Origin: Otatea glauca
Taxonomy: Eukaryota; Streptophyta; Magnoliopsida; Poales; Poaceae
Reading direction: 5' to 3'
Assembly (NCBI GenBank): GCA_036346275.1
Contig: CM070720.1
Location: 13,927,278 to 13,991,277 of the forward strand
DNA: 64,000 bases
A model generated the notes under the pieces. The model was not told where the DNA came from. It searched no databases and was given only the letters and a program-made list of their open reading frames with translations. The translations under genes and the position numbers were made by a program. This document shows, piece by piece, positions 12,427 to 23,813 of this stretch (position 1 is the first letter of the stretch; every line of letters begins with the position of its first letter).

Positions 12427-13400
12427 GTGGTTCAAGGGTCGATTTGTGTGCAAAGCAGACTAGAACTTAAGCAGTTGATTTTGGAAGAGGCTCATGATTC
12501 CAAGTATTCAATTCATCCAGAAGCGCTAAGATGTACCAGACTTAAAGGAGAGGTTTTGGTGGCGAATATGAAGCGCCAAGTCGCCGACCACGTTGCCTTG
12601 TGCGATGTATGCCGAGAGTTAAGGCAATACATCGAGACCAGCAGGTTTGCTACAACCGCTAAAAGTCTCGAATGGAAGTGGAAGAAATCGGTATGGATTT
12701 CGTCCTTTGGATTGCCAAGAACTCAAAATGGGTATGATTCTATATGGGTTATCGTGGATCGATTGACCAAAGTTGCTCACTTCATTCCATCAAGACCACT
12801 TACTCAGAGACCGGTTAGCGTAACTATACATAGCCGAGTTGTGTGTTTGCATGGTGTACCAAAGAAAATAGTGTCGATAGAGGTACCCAGTTCACCTCGA
12901 GATTTTGGGATAAATTGCATGAAGCTATGGGCAGCGTTTGAACTTCAAAGACAAAGATATCATCCGCAGATCGATGGTCAAACAGAAGGGTAAATCAAAT
13001 TACGGAGGATATGCTAAGGGCTTGTGCATTAGCCTATACTACATCATGGGATAAGTGTTTGCCATATGCGAGTTCGATTATAACAACGATTACTGTGCTA
13101 GTTTGCGATGTCGCCATTCAAGCTTTATATGGTCGTGCTGTCGTACTCACCGAATTGGAATGAGACAGGGAACGTATGATATTTGGCCCTAATATTCTCA
13201 AGGAAGTCAAGAGCAAGTTGCCATGATAAGAGACAGTTGAAAATCGCGCAATCAAGACAAAAAGTTATGCGATAATCGACGCCGTGATTTGAGCTTGAAC
13301 TCGATGATTTCAGATATCTTAGGTTACCCTCCGAAAGGAGTTAAAAGGTTCCACGTTAAAGGAAGCTTGCCCCAAGATATGTTGGACCGCTCAAAATTTT
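12427..13400 (+). pseudogene. Integrase of element B, zinc-binding and core domains (broken)
   Basis: Integrase inserts the cDNA into chromosomal DNA. The HHCC zinc-binding part is visible in 12480-12620 as H-x(7)-H then C-D-V-C. The DDE core follows: a MDFV-like block near 12690, GYDSIWVIVDRLTK (about 12730-12770), GVPKKIVS near 12850, and HPQ-DGQTE with the catalytic glutamate (12960-12990). The aspartate of the second core motif is lost to a small deletion near 12876, and the frame closes at 12993. The stretch 13010-13400 is integrase C-terminal sequence with many frameshifts. Confidence 0.85.
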
Positions 13401-13705
13401 GAGCCGTCGAGGAGGTTGCTTATCGATTAGAATTGCCGCGATCACTAGCAAAGCGTGCATGATGTGTTCCATGTGTCACACTCAAGAAGTGTCTTGGTGC
13501 AGTGAGCGACGCCTTTGGGAGAGATTGAATTGCGAAAGATCGACCTACAAGGAACAACCAATCGTAATCTCGGATGTTATGGACCGCAAGACCGTGACCA
13601 AGTCGATTCGCTTTGCAGAGTTCATGGAGCAACCATTTCGAGAATGAAGCAACCCGGGAGCGTGAAGAGGATCTCAAGTCGAATTTCCAAACCTATTTCC
13701 TAGTC
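13401..13705 (+). pseudogene. Integrase C-terminus with chromodomain-like tail of element B (broken)
   Basis: The fragment HDVFHVSQLKK is spread over two frames near 13455-13495. After it come YKEQPIVI and DRKT-TKSIRF (13545-13615). This tail matches, in order, the better preserved tail of element A at 17521-17760, where the chromodomain-like block KVQWSNHSEDEATWE can be read. In chromoviruses this tail directs integration to particular chromatin. The block here is damaged at its second half. Confidence 0.7.
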
Positions 13706-13730
13706 ACCTTGAATCTCGGGTGAGATTCAT

Positions 13731-13741
13731 AAGGGGAGGTT
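13731..13741 (+). promoter_or_regulatory. Polypurine tract of element B
   Basis: AAGGGGAGGTT lies immediately before the TG of the 3' LTR. This is the plus-strand primer site expected there. Confidence 0.85.
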
Positions 13742-16700
13742 TGTAACATCCCAAAAATTTGGCTTATAATTTCGCTCATATGCTTTTTGGTGATTTTCAA
13801 TTTATTGGATTTTTTTCCGAAATTAATTGAATTGAATTTAATTAAGTATATTGAACCTTTGTGAAAACTAAATATATATAGATAAAGTTAATATAAAGTT
13901 TTACCAAAAATATTTTATTTGTGCTCGTAATGTCTCAAAGTATTTATGAGAATTTTCTCGATTTTTCCTGATATTTTAATTGCTTAAAGTAGATTAATCT
14001 AATTTCGGGAATTATTTTAAATCAAAAAGCTTTTGAAAATCGAGTGAATAAAGATCGGGCGAAGCCCAAGATCGCGGCGTAGCGCCCATCGACGGCGGCC
14101 CGATCACCGCCTTTGCCGCCCGCGTGGTCGTTGGATGAAGATCGGACGGTTTGTCTCCTTCGCGAAACCCTAGCGCCTTCGGCCGTTGGATTGAGATCGA
14201 GCGGTCGGGATCGTTTCGCGTTGTTTTGGTAAGTTTAGATCTCGCCCGTTGATTTTGGAAAGAGCGGATCGGATCGTATCACCGGATCTAATCTCGCCGC
14301 GCTCGTTACCGTCGGACGGTGTCGCCTTCGTCTCCGATTCGGTTTCGAATCCGTCGCCGCTGCCGCCGCCGCCGCGTGATTTAGGGTTGCCGTTTTAGCG
14401 CGCATGCCGAGGCTATAAAAGCCGCAGCCCGCACACCGAGGTTCCTCATCCCGCAGCGCATCCGCGATGCTAGCCTTCGCCGCTGAGTCACCGCCGTTTA
14501 GCCCCGAGAGCTCGCCGTAGTTTTCTAGCGCCGCGCTTCGTTTTCGCCGTTCGCCGTCGTGCCGCCGTTCGACGTGTGGGTTCCAGCTGGTTCGCCACGC
14601 CGAGCCGCACCGAGCGACTACCTCTTCGTCGCCGGCAGAGCGTAACGCCGTCTGGTCGTCGTCGTCCTCGTCTCCGGAACTCGGCGCCGCCGCGACATCG
14701 CTGCGTGCCGAAGCCGCAGACACCGCCGGATCTCGGCGGACCATCCAGATCGAGCCACGCCGCCGTCTGCGATAAAACGGCTCGGGTAAGCGTGACCGCT
14801 GGATCGTGGTTGTTCGGGTGAGATCGCGCGCGTGTGCGTGAGAGCGTTAGCCGCCGATCGTCGCGCAGATCGCGCGCCGCGTGTCGAGCATCGCACGCGC
14901 GGCGTCGCGACCAATCGATGCGCGCCGCGTGTCGGGCGCGTGGTGCGAGGCGCCGTGGGCCGCGTCCACGGTGGACCAGAGGCGGTTCCGTGGACCGAGT
15001 CCATGGACCAGGCGACGTGTCAGCGCCCGATTGGTCCGAGTCAGGGCTGACGTCGCGTTGCGCAATAAAATCTTTTCCAATAGAAAATAATTGGAAAAAT
15101 CAGAAATTCTATTTTCTGTATTTTCAGTATTTATTCAAACTTCAAAAGGCTATATCTTTTGCATTTTAACTCGGATTTGAGTGTTTCAAATTTCTAAAAA
15201 TTTGTAAAATCAAGATCTATTTATTGGTGAATTTTATTTTATTTTTGGAGTTTGGTTGCTCTCTGGTTTGGTGTTTATTTGCTATTTTGGCATCGTTTCA
15301 CGAGACGTTGAACCGCTCGGTGATCGGAAGAAGATTCGTCGCCCAAGACCCAAGCTCAGATCAAGACCAGCACCTACTCCAAGGCAAGTTGTGCTTTGAT
15401 CATGTTGCACCTAATTTTCACCAAATTACTATTTTGTCTTTTAAACTTTATGCATGATATTTTATGTGTATAAATGATTTCAATTAACTGGGAATTAGAT
15501 AATATGCCTATTTGAATTAAACCATACCTTGTCAATTATACGCCATGATCTATTTGTCACCCTAGGATGTGGAATTATAGTTGATAATCAACATGGGCTA
15601 GTTAGATCGTCATAGATTGCTTAGCCATGCCACGTCATCACATGTGTCCGAATGTCGATACTTAATCTTGACTAATGGAATATGGAACAATGTTTATGAA
15701 TTGGTGTGTCATGTGTTGTCACACAATGATATCAAGTTGTCGTGGCGAGGAGGTCACACATCGGGATTGAAATGTTGATGGCATGTGGTGCTTGGTAATC
15801 AACTGGGGTGGTAATGATTTTAGATTGAGGCAAGTGGCAAGGCGGTGTGCCAAGGTGGGCCAGTTTGGCGGGGTATGTGGAAGTCTTGCCTTAATCACCT
15901 TAAGGACTTAACCTTGCAAGCCTTTGACTGAGTCTCTCTTGCAACCACATGTCGGAATGGGACACCTAGTGAATAATTTGTGAAACCTAGATTTGATCTT
16001 GCATCGTGGTGAATAGTGAGTCCCGGTTACGGTTTAACTCACATGGCGCAAGAGGGGCCTGTTGTGGTGGTTTAACCCTTGATGTTGAAACCTTAGCGAG
16101 CAAAGATCGGGTCTAGGTGTAGCATTGTAAAGGCTTTGTTATGATCACTCGCCTTGGTGGTGTTTGGTTGTATCGTGTGGGTAAAGTGCATAACCTCTGC
16201 AGAGTGTACAATCTATTCGAATAGCCGTGCTCACGGTATTGGGCAATGCTCGGAATTACAGTTAAGGGTTAGACTTTTGTTAAACAAAAACTTGTTGGGA
16301 TGGCAAGGTGCCATGGAAAGTGGAAAATTAATTTAGGATTGGAAACTTGGTGTATTTGAAATCTGAATTTATTAATTATTGTATTTGTTTTATCGCTTTC
16401 CAATCTATTTATTGTATTCTTGTTAAATGTCGCTTTATTGCAAAAATACCCTTACTAGCCATTCCTTTGGATTAAGCCAAACATATAGAATATTAGACTT
16501 GCATTATTTTGCACAACTTGTTGAGTGCTTTATGTACTCACCCCATCAACAACAACTTGTAAGAGGAAGAATCTACGCCTACCATGGATGAGGATTATTT
16601 GGATGCGAATGCTTAGGTCCGAGCCTCGTCGGTTCGTGGCGAATCGAGCGCCACTGCGTTTATTCTATTTCCGCTGCTTCTCATTGATACTCTTTTTAAG

Positions 16701-16876
16701 CCCTGTGAGGCATTATTCATGTAAGACAACAGTTATTATTAATTAATGAAGTTTTATGCTATATTTCGCTGTGTGTGACTATGATAGCATCTATGTTGAG
16801 CCTGTGTGCACTAGCGTGATCCTGGACTAGTGCGGTATACACAGAGGGTCCGGATTTGCAAATTCGGGTCCCGACA
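13742..16876 (+). repeat. 3' LTR of element B
   Basis: It starts TGTAACATCC and ends CCGACA, 3135 bp, with a TATA box at 14414-14420. By eye the AT-rich halves are almost identical to the 5' copy. The GC-rich stretch 14040-15060 differs from its partner by many one- to four-base insertions and deletions and few substitutions. Confidence 0.93.
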
Positions 16877-17475
16877 ATATATCTCATTCAAAATTTTGGA
16901 AACTTTTTTGAACATCCCTTATGGTTGTATTAGCCTCCTGTAAAATGTTCAACTTCAGATTCTTCATAGTTTATTTAATAACATTCTGACATCAATATTT
17001 CCCAATTTTCAACTTTTCTGTTTTTGAATTTTTATAAATATAAAATATAAAGATTATCTTCTGATATTTTTACTGTTGATGTCTCTATCTAGGATGAAGA
17101 TAATATAAAAATTTTCACATCAAATTTATGAAAATTTTATTTTTGACATATTTACTATTGTTAGTCATGATTCATTAAATTACCTTTCTTTTCATCTTTT
17201 AATACTTTGACATGACTTTCAAATTATATTTTAGGGTTCTAGATAGCTCCACAAATTTTACAGGGATTTTTCTTATTTTGTTGTTTACAAATCTTTTCTT
17301 ATCACTTATGTAAGGTTTGGATGATTAACAAAAGGGATTTTCCCTTTAAGCAGTAATCAAAGGAAGTCAAGAAAACTCAGAGAAAATTCAGAGAAACCAA
17401 GAAGATGCAAAACATTAAATTTGGTTCGAATATTTACTTGATTTCTTATTTTTATTAGATTGGCAGGATGTTACA
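16877..17475 (-). repeat. 3' LTR of element A, inner part (start of U3)
   Basis: On the minus strand the LTR begins TGTAACATCC at 17475. This 599-bp piece aligns with 31957-32547 of the other LTR and is cut at 16877 by the insertion of element B. Confidence 0.9.
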
Positions 17476-17492
17476 AACCAACCCCCCTTACA
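17476..17492 (-). promoter_or_regulatory. Polypurine tract of element A
   Basis: The plus strand reads AACCAACCCCCCTTACA. On the minus strand this is a G-run, GTAAGGGGGGTTGG, ending directly at the LTR start. Confidence 0.85.
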
Positions 17493-17520
17493 AAAACTCA
17501 TCCTCGAGATTTGGCGAGGG

Positions 17521-18204
17521 CTAGAAGAAGTCTGGAAATTCCTTCTTGAGTTGATCTTCATGTTCCCATGTGGCTTCGTCTTCTGAGTGGTTGCTCCATT
17601 GAACTTTTAGCATTTCGTGGGACTTATTTCTGGTATGGCGTTCTGCCTCTTCAAGAATGAGGATTGGATGCTCTCGATAGGATAGATCAGGTTGAAGATC
17701 GATATTTTCTAGATTTGTGAGTTCAACAGCAACACGAAGGCACTTTTTAAGTTGGGACACATGAAAAATATCACACACTTCAGATAATTGAGGTGGCAGT
17801 TCCAGCTTGTAAGCCATCTCTCCCATTTTCTCAAGAATTCGATATGGACCAATGTATCGAGGAGCTGGCTTTCCACGGACGTGAAAATGACGAACTTCGC
17901 GGAGTGGTGAGACTTTTAAATAAACATGATCACCGACTTCGAAGCTGAGTTCACGTCGACGATTGTCGATGTAACTCTTTTGTCGAGACTGGGCCTCTTT
18001 TAATCGACTTCTGATCATATCCACTTGCTCTTGGGCTTTTTGGATGAGATTTGGTCCAAAAAAATTTCTTTCACGTACTCTAGACCAAAAGAGAGGTGTT
18101 ATGCACTTTCTTCCATAAAGTGCTTCAAAAGACGATATTTGGAGACTGGCTTGGAAACTGTTATTATATGAGAATTCAGCGAATGCCAAACTCTTTTCCT
18201 GGAA
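17521..18204 (-). pseudogene. Integrase C-terminus and chromodomain-like tail of element A (5' part missing)
   Basis: This open frame of more than 220 codons encodes the end of a Gypsy integrase. It begins with AFAEFSYNNSF, the end of the DDE core region, then FEALYGRKC. A GPY/F-type module follows (DHVYLKVSPLR, then YIGPYRILEK), then FHVSQLKKCL and a chromodomain-like tail with VQWSNHSEDEATWE. The reading frame stays open to the junction with element C near 18204, where integrase sequence stops abruptly. The zinc-binding domain and catalytic core are absent from the window. The stop codon is only about 30 bp before the purine tract, as expected. Confidence 0.9.
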
Positions 18205-19065
18205 ACTGCTTGCATTCTTTCTGGGATTTCAAATCAAGCAATTGAAGGAAGGAACTTTTATCTCACAAGAAAAATATACTAAGGATCTTCTCAAACGCTT
18301 CAAAATGGAAGAATGCAAGATTATAAAGACTCCCATGACTACTAATACACATCTTGACCAAGATGTGGGAGGTAAGTCTGTTGATCAAAAGCTTTTTAGA
18401 TCCATGATAGGCTCTTTACTATACTTGACAGCATCTAGGCTTGATATCATGTTTAGTGTGTGTATGTGTGCTAGATTTCAAGCTCTCCTAAAGAAATTCA
18501 CTTAAGTGCTGTAAAAAGAATATTTAGATATCTTAAGTTCACTTCAAGTATTGGTTTATGGTACCCCAAAGGTGCTCCCTTTGAGCTTCTAGGTTACTCA
18601 GATTCTGATTATGCCGGATGCAAGATTGATCGTAAGAGCACCTCAGGGAATTGTCATTTGCTTGGAAGGTCTTTAGTTTCTTGGTTTTCTAAAAAGCAAA
18701 ATTCAGTAGCACTATCCACTGCCGAAGCCGAATATGTGGCTGCAGGAAGTTGTTTAGCTCAAATCTTATTCATCAAACAAACCTTTTTAGATTTTGGTAT
18801 AAAATTTGATAATGTGCCTCTACTATGCGATAATGAAAGTGCAGTGAAAATAGCAAACAATCCGGTCCAACATTCCAGAACTAAGCATATTGAAATTCGA
18901 CATCACTTTATTCGTGATCATGTTGCTAAAGGAAATGTTATGCTTAGTTATGTAAGAACTGAGGACCAATTGGCTGATATTTTCACTAAGGCGCTTGATG
19001 AGGCCAAATTTTCAAAATTAAGAAATGAGCTAAATATCATTGCCTTTTCAAATGTTGCTCGATAA
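18205..19065 (+). pseudogene. pol 3' fragment of element C: end of RT and RNase H
   Basis: The fragment starts inside Copia RT at FFLGFQIKQ (near 18213-18240) and continues with GTFISQEKYTKDLLKRF, TPMTTN and SMIGSLLYLTASRLDI (18400-18450). A frameshift near 18500 precedes the RNase H part. That part shows YSDSDYAGC-like residues (about 18595), STAEAEYVAA (18718-18747), CDNESAVKIANNP (about 18828-18865), HIEIRHHFIRDHV, and QLADIFTKAL before the stop at 19063. The YVDD catalytic box would lie upstream and is lost. The codons downstream of 18658 are intact for 135 residues. Confidence 0.9.
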
Positions 19066-19260
19066 TGTCTGACTAAGGGGGAGCAAGTTTGTTCGCTATG
19101 CTTATCCTGATGCTCATATCCCTTGTTTTCCTACCCCAGCTATGTGTGACATTCTGTTAAAAATCTCTTCGGTTTCCATAACTCCTTGTTTTTCCGCATC
19201 TTCTCTAACTTCAAGCCGCTTCGGATTATGATGCATTTATTTCTTTCCTATCTCAATGGC

Positions 19261-19269
19261 TATAAAAGG
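19261..19269 (+). promoter_or_regulatory. TATA box of an internal promoter in element C
   Basis: TATAAAAGG stands 81 bp before a start codon at 19342. It is followed by a pyrimidine-rich leader of the kind seen after plant transcription starts (CTCTTCTCCTTTCTACTCC). Its place between pol and the env-like ORF suggests a subgenomic promoter; this is inferred from the sequence only. Confidence 0.5.
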
Positions 19270-19341
19270 CGAACCAGAGCTGTGGGGATGCAATCCTTCA
19301 CCTAGCTCTTCTCCTTTCTACTCCAAACTTAGTTCTTCATC

Positions 19342-19558
19342 ATGCCGAAAAGACCTTTCAAGGATTATCGGGACAACCTAGAGCTTGTAGAGCTCTGGAG
19401 GGAATTTTGATCGCGCTCTAGCAGAGATGGCTGAGGAAAGGGCAGTCGTCAGAGACAGTGCTGCCGTGGACACCTTCCTTGAAGCTTTCCCCTCTATCCT
19501 CAGGGCCGGAGAAGCGCTCATAGAGGCTCTAGGGCGCGTGCGTAGGGGTGAAGCCTAA
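19342..19558 (+). pseudogene. Small ORF (about 72 codons) between pol and env-like ORF of element C
   Basis: The ATG is at 19342 and the peptide starts MPKRPFKDYRD. After about 22 codons the frame shifts by one base near 19407. It continues as an acidic, alanine-rich helix (AEMAEERAVVRDSAA) and ends at a TAA at 19556. An AATAAA-like poly(A) signal follows at about 19612. With the TATA box at 19261 this has the layout of a tiny complete transcription unit. I do not recognise the protein; it may be a Sirevirus accessory ORF or a captured piece of host gene. Confidence 0.4.
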
Positions 19559-20952
19559 GTTCTTGTCTTGTCCCTCTCTCTCTCCAAACTTGTTGACCGG
19601 GACATTATATATAAATAAAGATATGGTGTTCTAAAATGCTCTCTGTATCGTGTGTGTTTTCTTAATTGAATGTATATTCATATCCCTTCATCGTAAAACG
19701 TAGCTTCGACTAGTCGCACAACACATCGTGTTAGTAGCATTCGCTGCTCCTGTTCGACAGCTCTCTTTTTCGACGAAAACAATGTGGATAAATTCAAAGT
19801 GATAATGTCAAGTTAAAATAACTCTTTGAATAAGTTCTTTTTAATAATAATAAAAAATGTTGCTATAAGACTCACCTTTCTATGCTCATTCTTATCCAAT
19901 CAAAAATTAAAGAAACCAAATTATCATCTTTTTTTTTGGCAAAGTGTCCATATTAAGTATTCGAGTTTTTCAGATGAGTTTAGTTTAAAGAAATACTTAA
20001 GCTCTTTGGATATCAAACTCAAACATTCACTGAAATTCGTTTTTGTGTCATGTTGATTTTGGTTGTTAATCTTAGATATATCTCTTATTTTCAAAATCTT
20101 CAGAAATATAGATATGGTGCAGACTGAGAACAACTTAAAGTAAAGTTACAGGTTCCTACTTGGATCGGACTAATCTCAAACAAAATATCAATGCCAGCCG
20201 AACAAAATTTTTTGGTCCGTAGTTGATGGAAGTCCTTAATCTTAACTCCATGCAAGGCTAAAACTCCTCCACAACGGACTAAAAGTATTTCAGGCTGAGT
20301 ATAAATCAATTTGGTCCGGCCAAATTAGTAATCTGCTTAACTCTGTTTAAATCAAGTCTGCCTCATGATCAAATATTTCTAAAGCCGTTTCTTATCAAAT
20401 GGATTATATCCAATTCTCTCTTCCTCTCTCAAAATTTCAAAATATGTTTAATCTCTTCCTATTGCTTTAAGTCTTACCCATTGCTAACCTAACCCTGTTC
20501 GGAGGACTCCTTGTGCTTGTTCAAACCGATTCCAAAAAGGGGTCCCACCACCTTTCCAGAACTCCTGTTCCCATCCAACTACCCTGGTTAAAGGTGTCAG
20601 TAACCAAGTCCTATTTACTCCTGAAAATGCATTCAATGCAGTAACTCCTTCCATCAAATTCTTTCTTTGTTATATCCTTGCTTGTGCAAACTTCTCTAAG
20701 CCGGAAGTTTCTTTTTCTTCTCTACACCGAAGCAAATCCTGATCGGGTCTTGGCAACGGTGATCTTCTGACATTTTGCGCATGAATCTCCTTCAAGCTCA
20801 GTAAGTTCCTTGAAACTTCTCTTTTTCTCTTCAAGTCTCAAACCCTAGACCTAGTTCTTAGATTTAGTTCTTTTTTTTAGGTCTGCTCTTCTGCTTGAAG
20901 AGGGTCTGCTCTTGAGTCTGAGCATTAAGTCAGTGATTAGTCATAAATCAAA
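19559..20952 (+). other. Spacer before the env-like ORF of element C
   Basis: No coding sequence is supported here. The interval contains scattered GGACTAA / TTGGTCCG words (20160-20330) like those of the palindromic array in the LTR. A possible leader intron, with donor near 20801 (CAGTAAGTT) and acceptor near 20880 (TTTTTTTAGGT), lies directly upstream of the env-like ORF. Confidence 0.4.
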
Positions 20953-23452
20953 ATGAGGTCAAAAAATCCAGATAAAAGGGGTTTGATTGAAAAATTTATT
21001 GATAAAGTTAAGAGTAAGAAGCAAAGAAGATCCAATTCATCCCATGAATCAAATCTGCCTGAACAACCTCATGGACCAGTACTAGTCCCAGATGTTCACA
21101 AGTCTGCTCAAGCAAACCGAAAAGTAGTTACTTCTCACCCCAGAAAAGGAAAACAAATAATTGATTCTGAGTCATCCTCTGAGGATTGTGCCTATGAACC
21201 CAACAGTGAATCTTCCTCAGAGAGTACTGAACTGGTCTCTGAAATTGACGTCCTTAGTAGTGAAGAACTGGCTAACCTAAGTACTAAGAAATTGAGAGCA
21301 GTTCGGTTAGTAAGTGAGAAGATTTGGTTTCCAGAGTCAAGGGCAGCCCTGGGTGGAAATTTTGTGTCTCTATTACACAAGAACATATACAATGCTTATC
21401 TGAACAAAAGAGATGGAAAAGGAAAGATGATCTCTGCTCTGTCAACTCACCAATATGTAGAATGGGATCAAGAGAATACTATCATTGGCTCAACTTGACT
21501 ATTTGACTGCATAAAGTCAACTCCTGGACTGATAAGAATCATGTCAAACAAAACAATTCCTTGGAGTGTCTCAAGGACTCTAGAATTTTATGCATCCTTA
21601 CTAGTGAACAAACAAAGAAAATATATCATGTTCACTCTGAATGGAAAAATAAGAAAAATCAAATCATCTCAGTTTGAGTCAGCAATTGGAGTCTCCAGTC
21701 CACTAGCAAATAAGACAAGAATTTTTGAAAAGATGTATCCTCATCAGAGTTGGAGATTAAGTGGAGATATGCCTGATCTGCAAGTGTCAGGACACATATA
21801 CAAAGACACCTCCAGTAAGGACTTTAATCCAAATAGTGTGACCTGTCTGTCTGAAGAAGCAAAGGTTCTGCTGTTAATACTGAGGCACACAATCTATCCC
21901 AAGTCTGGATATAAGGAAGGAGTGACCTCAGTTCTAGCATGGTTATTGCATCTCATTTTATCAAGACAGCCTATAGATCTAGTTGATTACTTCTTTAGAC
22001 AAATGGAAGAGGCCATCTACAAAAAGTTCAGTAGTTCCTTGCCTTTTGCCCAGCTAATCACTGAAGTCCTGTTGGCTCAAGGCATAATTTCTCAAAATGA
22101 TCTAAATAAGGAATTCAAGTGCTTTCCAAAGAAATATAACATGCATCAAGCCACTGGACAAAGTTTGAGGATCACTGGTTTCCTTCAAAGAATGCCAGAA
22201 AATCAACCAGTACCAGCTGAAGAAGAAAGTGAAGAAAGGGCAGAAGCTGAAAATAAGTTTGACAGAAACAGTTTTAGAGATCTTTCCCAGGCACAAGAAA
22301 GTGACTCCTGGCCTCAATCCTATGAAAGACATCATCAAGCCTATGAGAGTCATCATATGTCTGATCAGAGTAGAAATGACAGAGAACCTAGTGTTCAAAG
22401 AGGAAACAAAGGGAAGACTCTAAGTCACCATACTCCAGAAGCAACTGAAGTAATTCATGGAAGTGAATCGTGGAAAATGGATGATGCTGCCACTCAAATC
22501 TTACATGTCCAGTTGATAGAACCTTAGATGAAGAGCAACAATTCTATCACCTTCAAGAGTCAGCAGCTGCAGCAAGGTTCATGGAAGCACAAACCTTCAG
22601 ACCAGGAGCCTATGAAAATGAAGCAGGAGGATCTGGGATGCCCCAACAATTTGAAACCTATTATCCTCCATCATCAGCTCATCCTGAGCATGATCAAAGG
22701 GATACTTTTCCTGGTTGGGAAAGTCTGTTTGACTGTCAGTATCCCATCCCATCTTCTCGAAAGTATAATGAGCAAGCACAAGATAACACATTTCAAGAAA
22801 ATGTCTTTGACTCTCAACCTTCTTGGTTTTCAACCTTTGAGCAACAATATTATGCTGGTCAAAGAGGATTCCAAACAAGATACCTGGAAGATCAGAATAC
22901 AACAGCTCTAAGATATGAGGAACAAACAAAATTCAAAATGAAGTCATGTCCAGATTTGACCACCTAAGCAAAAATCAGGACAATCTTAGACAGCATGTCC
23001 AACAGCTTGATACTAATCAAAATCGATAAAGGATGATTGTATGACATGAACCGAAAATGGATGATCGACAAGAAACCGAGAAATCAAGTTGAAGTCGCAA
23101 GTATATCACATACAAGCAATCGATTATGGATGAGACATCGTTAGATCATCTTTCGACCATCGAGGATGCCTTGCTCGACTACACTCGCTTAGCACATGAT
23201 TGCATATATGATGTTGGTGACGTCCTTGCTGAAACTCGCACTATGAATGAATCTTTGGATCAAATTCAGTCATATCTTCAAATGTTGATTATCCAGCCAG
23301 GTGACCTAGACTATCCAAGTTGGCATGATCAAGCTATGTCTCAAGGGCCAGAAAATCAAAGCCAAGAAGCTGCTGATGATAAACCAGTCTCGCCTCCAAA
23401 GAAAAGCTCAGCTCAGGGCCAGCTCAAAAGAGTCTTTTCTAGGCGCAAGTAG
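20953..23452 (+). pseudogene. Envelope-like third ORF of Sirevirus C (three lesions)
   Basis: The open frame starts at ATG 20953 and, allowing for lesions, runs to 23452, about 830 codons. The N-terminal part is basic then acidic/serine-rich (SESSSEDC). A central globular domain follows (about 21250-22200), containing LLILRHTIYPKSG and FAQLITEVLLAQG. It resembles the putative plant transposon/env-like domain found downstream of pol in Sireviruses; this assignment is from memory. A glutamine- and tyrosine-rich region and a helical C-terminus ending KRVFSRRK complete it. Lesions are one in-frame TGA at 21496-21498 (the same frame continues), a frameshift near 22520, and another with stops near 22950-23110. 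I see no convincing signal peptide or transmembrane segment. Confidence 0.7.
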
Positions 23453-23476
23453 GGGCCCTTTTTGGCTATTGATGCC

Positions 23477-23812
23477 AAAGGGGGAGTAAAACCTTATAAC
23501 CTCTCTTAAGTTCTTTTCTGTAGGCTGGATTATATAAAGACAAGTAGTTAAGTACATGAGTCTTATGTGTTGTGTTCTTGTCCTTTGTGTGCTACTTTTA
23601 TGATCTTTATATATGGCTGTTTAGATGCTATATGCTCTGATACACTCTTTAATACTCTGCTCTGATATGAATTATAGCATGCATTTATTAAGGGGGAGAA
23701 AATTCACTCATAAATTTTGCTGTCAGCCTATTCAGCTAACTCTGTTTTGCAGAATATATGAGATATTATCAACTAAAAGGTATGTTGTCATCAATTACCA
23801 AAAAGGGGGAGA
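23477..23812 (+). promoter_or_regulatory. Three polypurine tracts before the 3' LTR of element C
   Basis: AAAGGGGGAG at 23477-23486 (within GATGCCAAAGGGGGAG), AAGGGGGAGA at 23690-23699, and AAAAAGGGGGAGA ending at 23812, which is the one abutting the LTR. A fourth similar tract, AAGGGGGAGC, follows the pol stop near 19075. Repeated tracts of this kind are a known feature of Sireviruses. Confidence 0.75.
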
Positions 23813-23813
23813 T

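Larger units (their letters stand above)
4970..16876 (+). mobile_element. Element B: Ty3/Gypsy chromovirus with 3.1-kb LTRs, nested in element A
   Basis: Two long terminal repeats begin TGTAACATCC and end GGTCCCGACA. They flank a primer site, gag, protease, RT, RNase H, integrase, a chromodomain-like C-terminus and a purine tract. The 5-bp duplication ATATA (4965-4969 and 16877-16881) is perfect. Removing the element restores the LTR of element A, as the intact copy near 31957 confirms. LTR length, tRNA-Met primer and chromodomain-like tail fit the Tekay/Del lineage (inferred). All ORFs are fragmented by small indels, so this copy is non-autonomous as sequenced. Confidence 0.93.
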
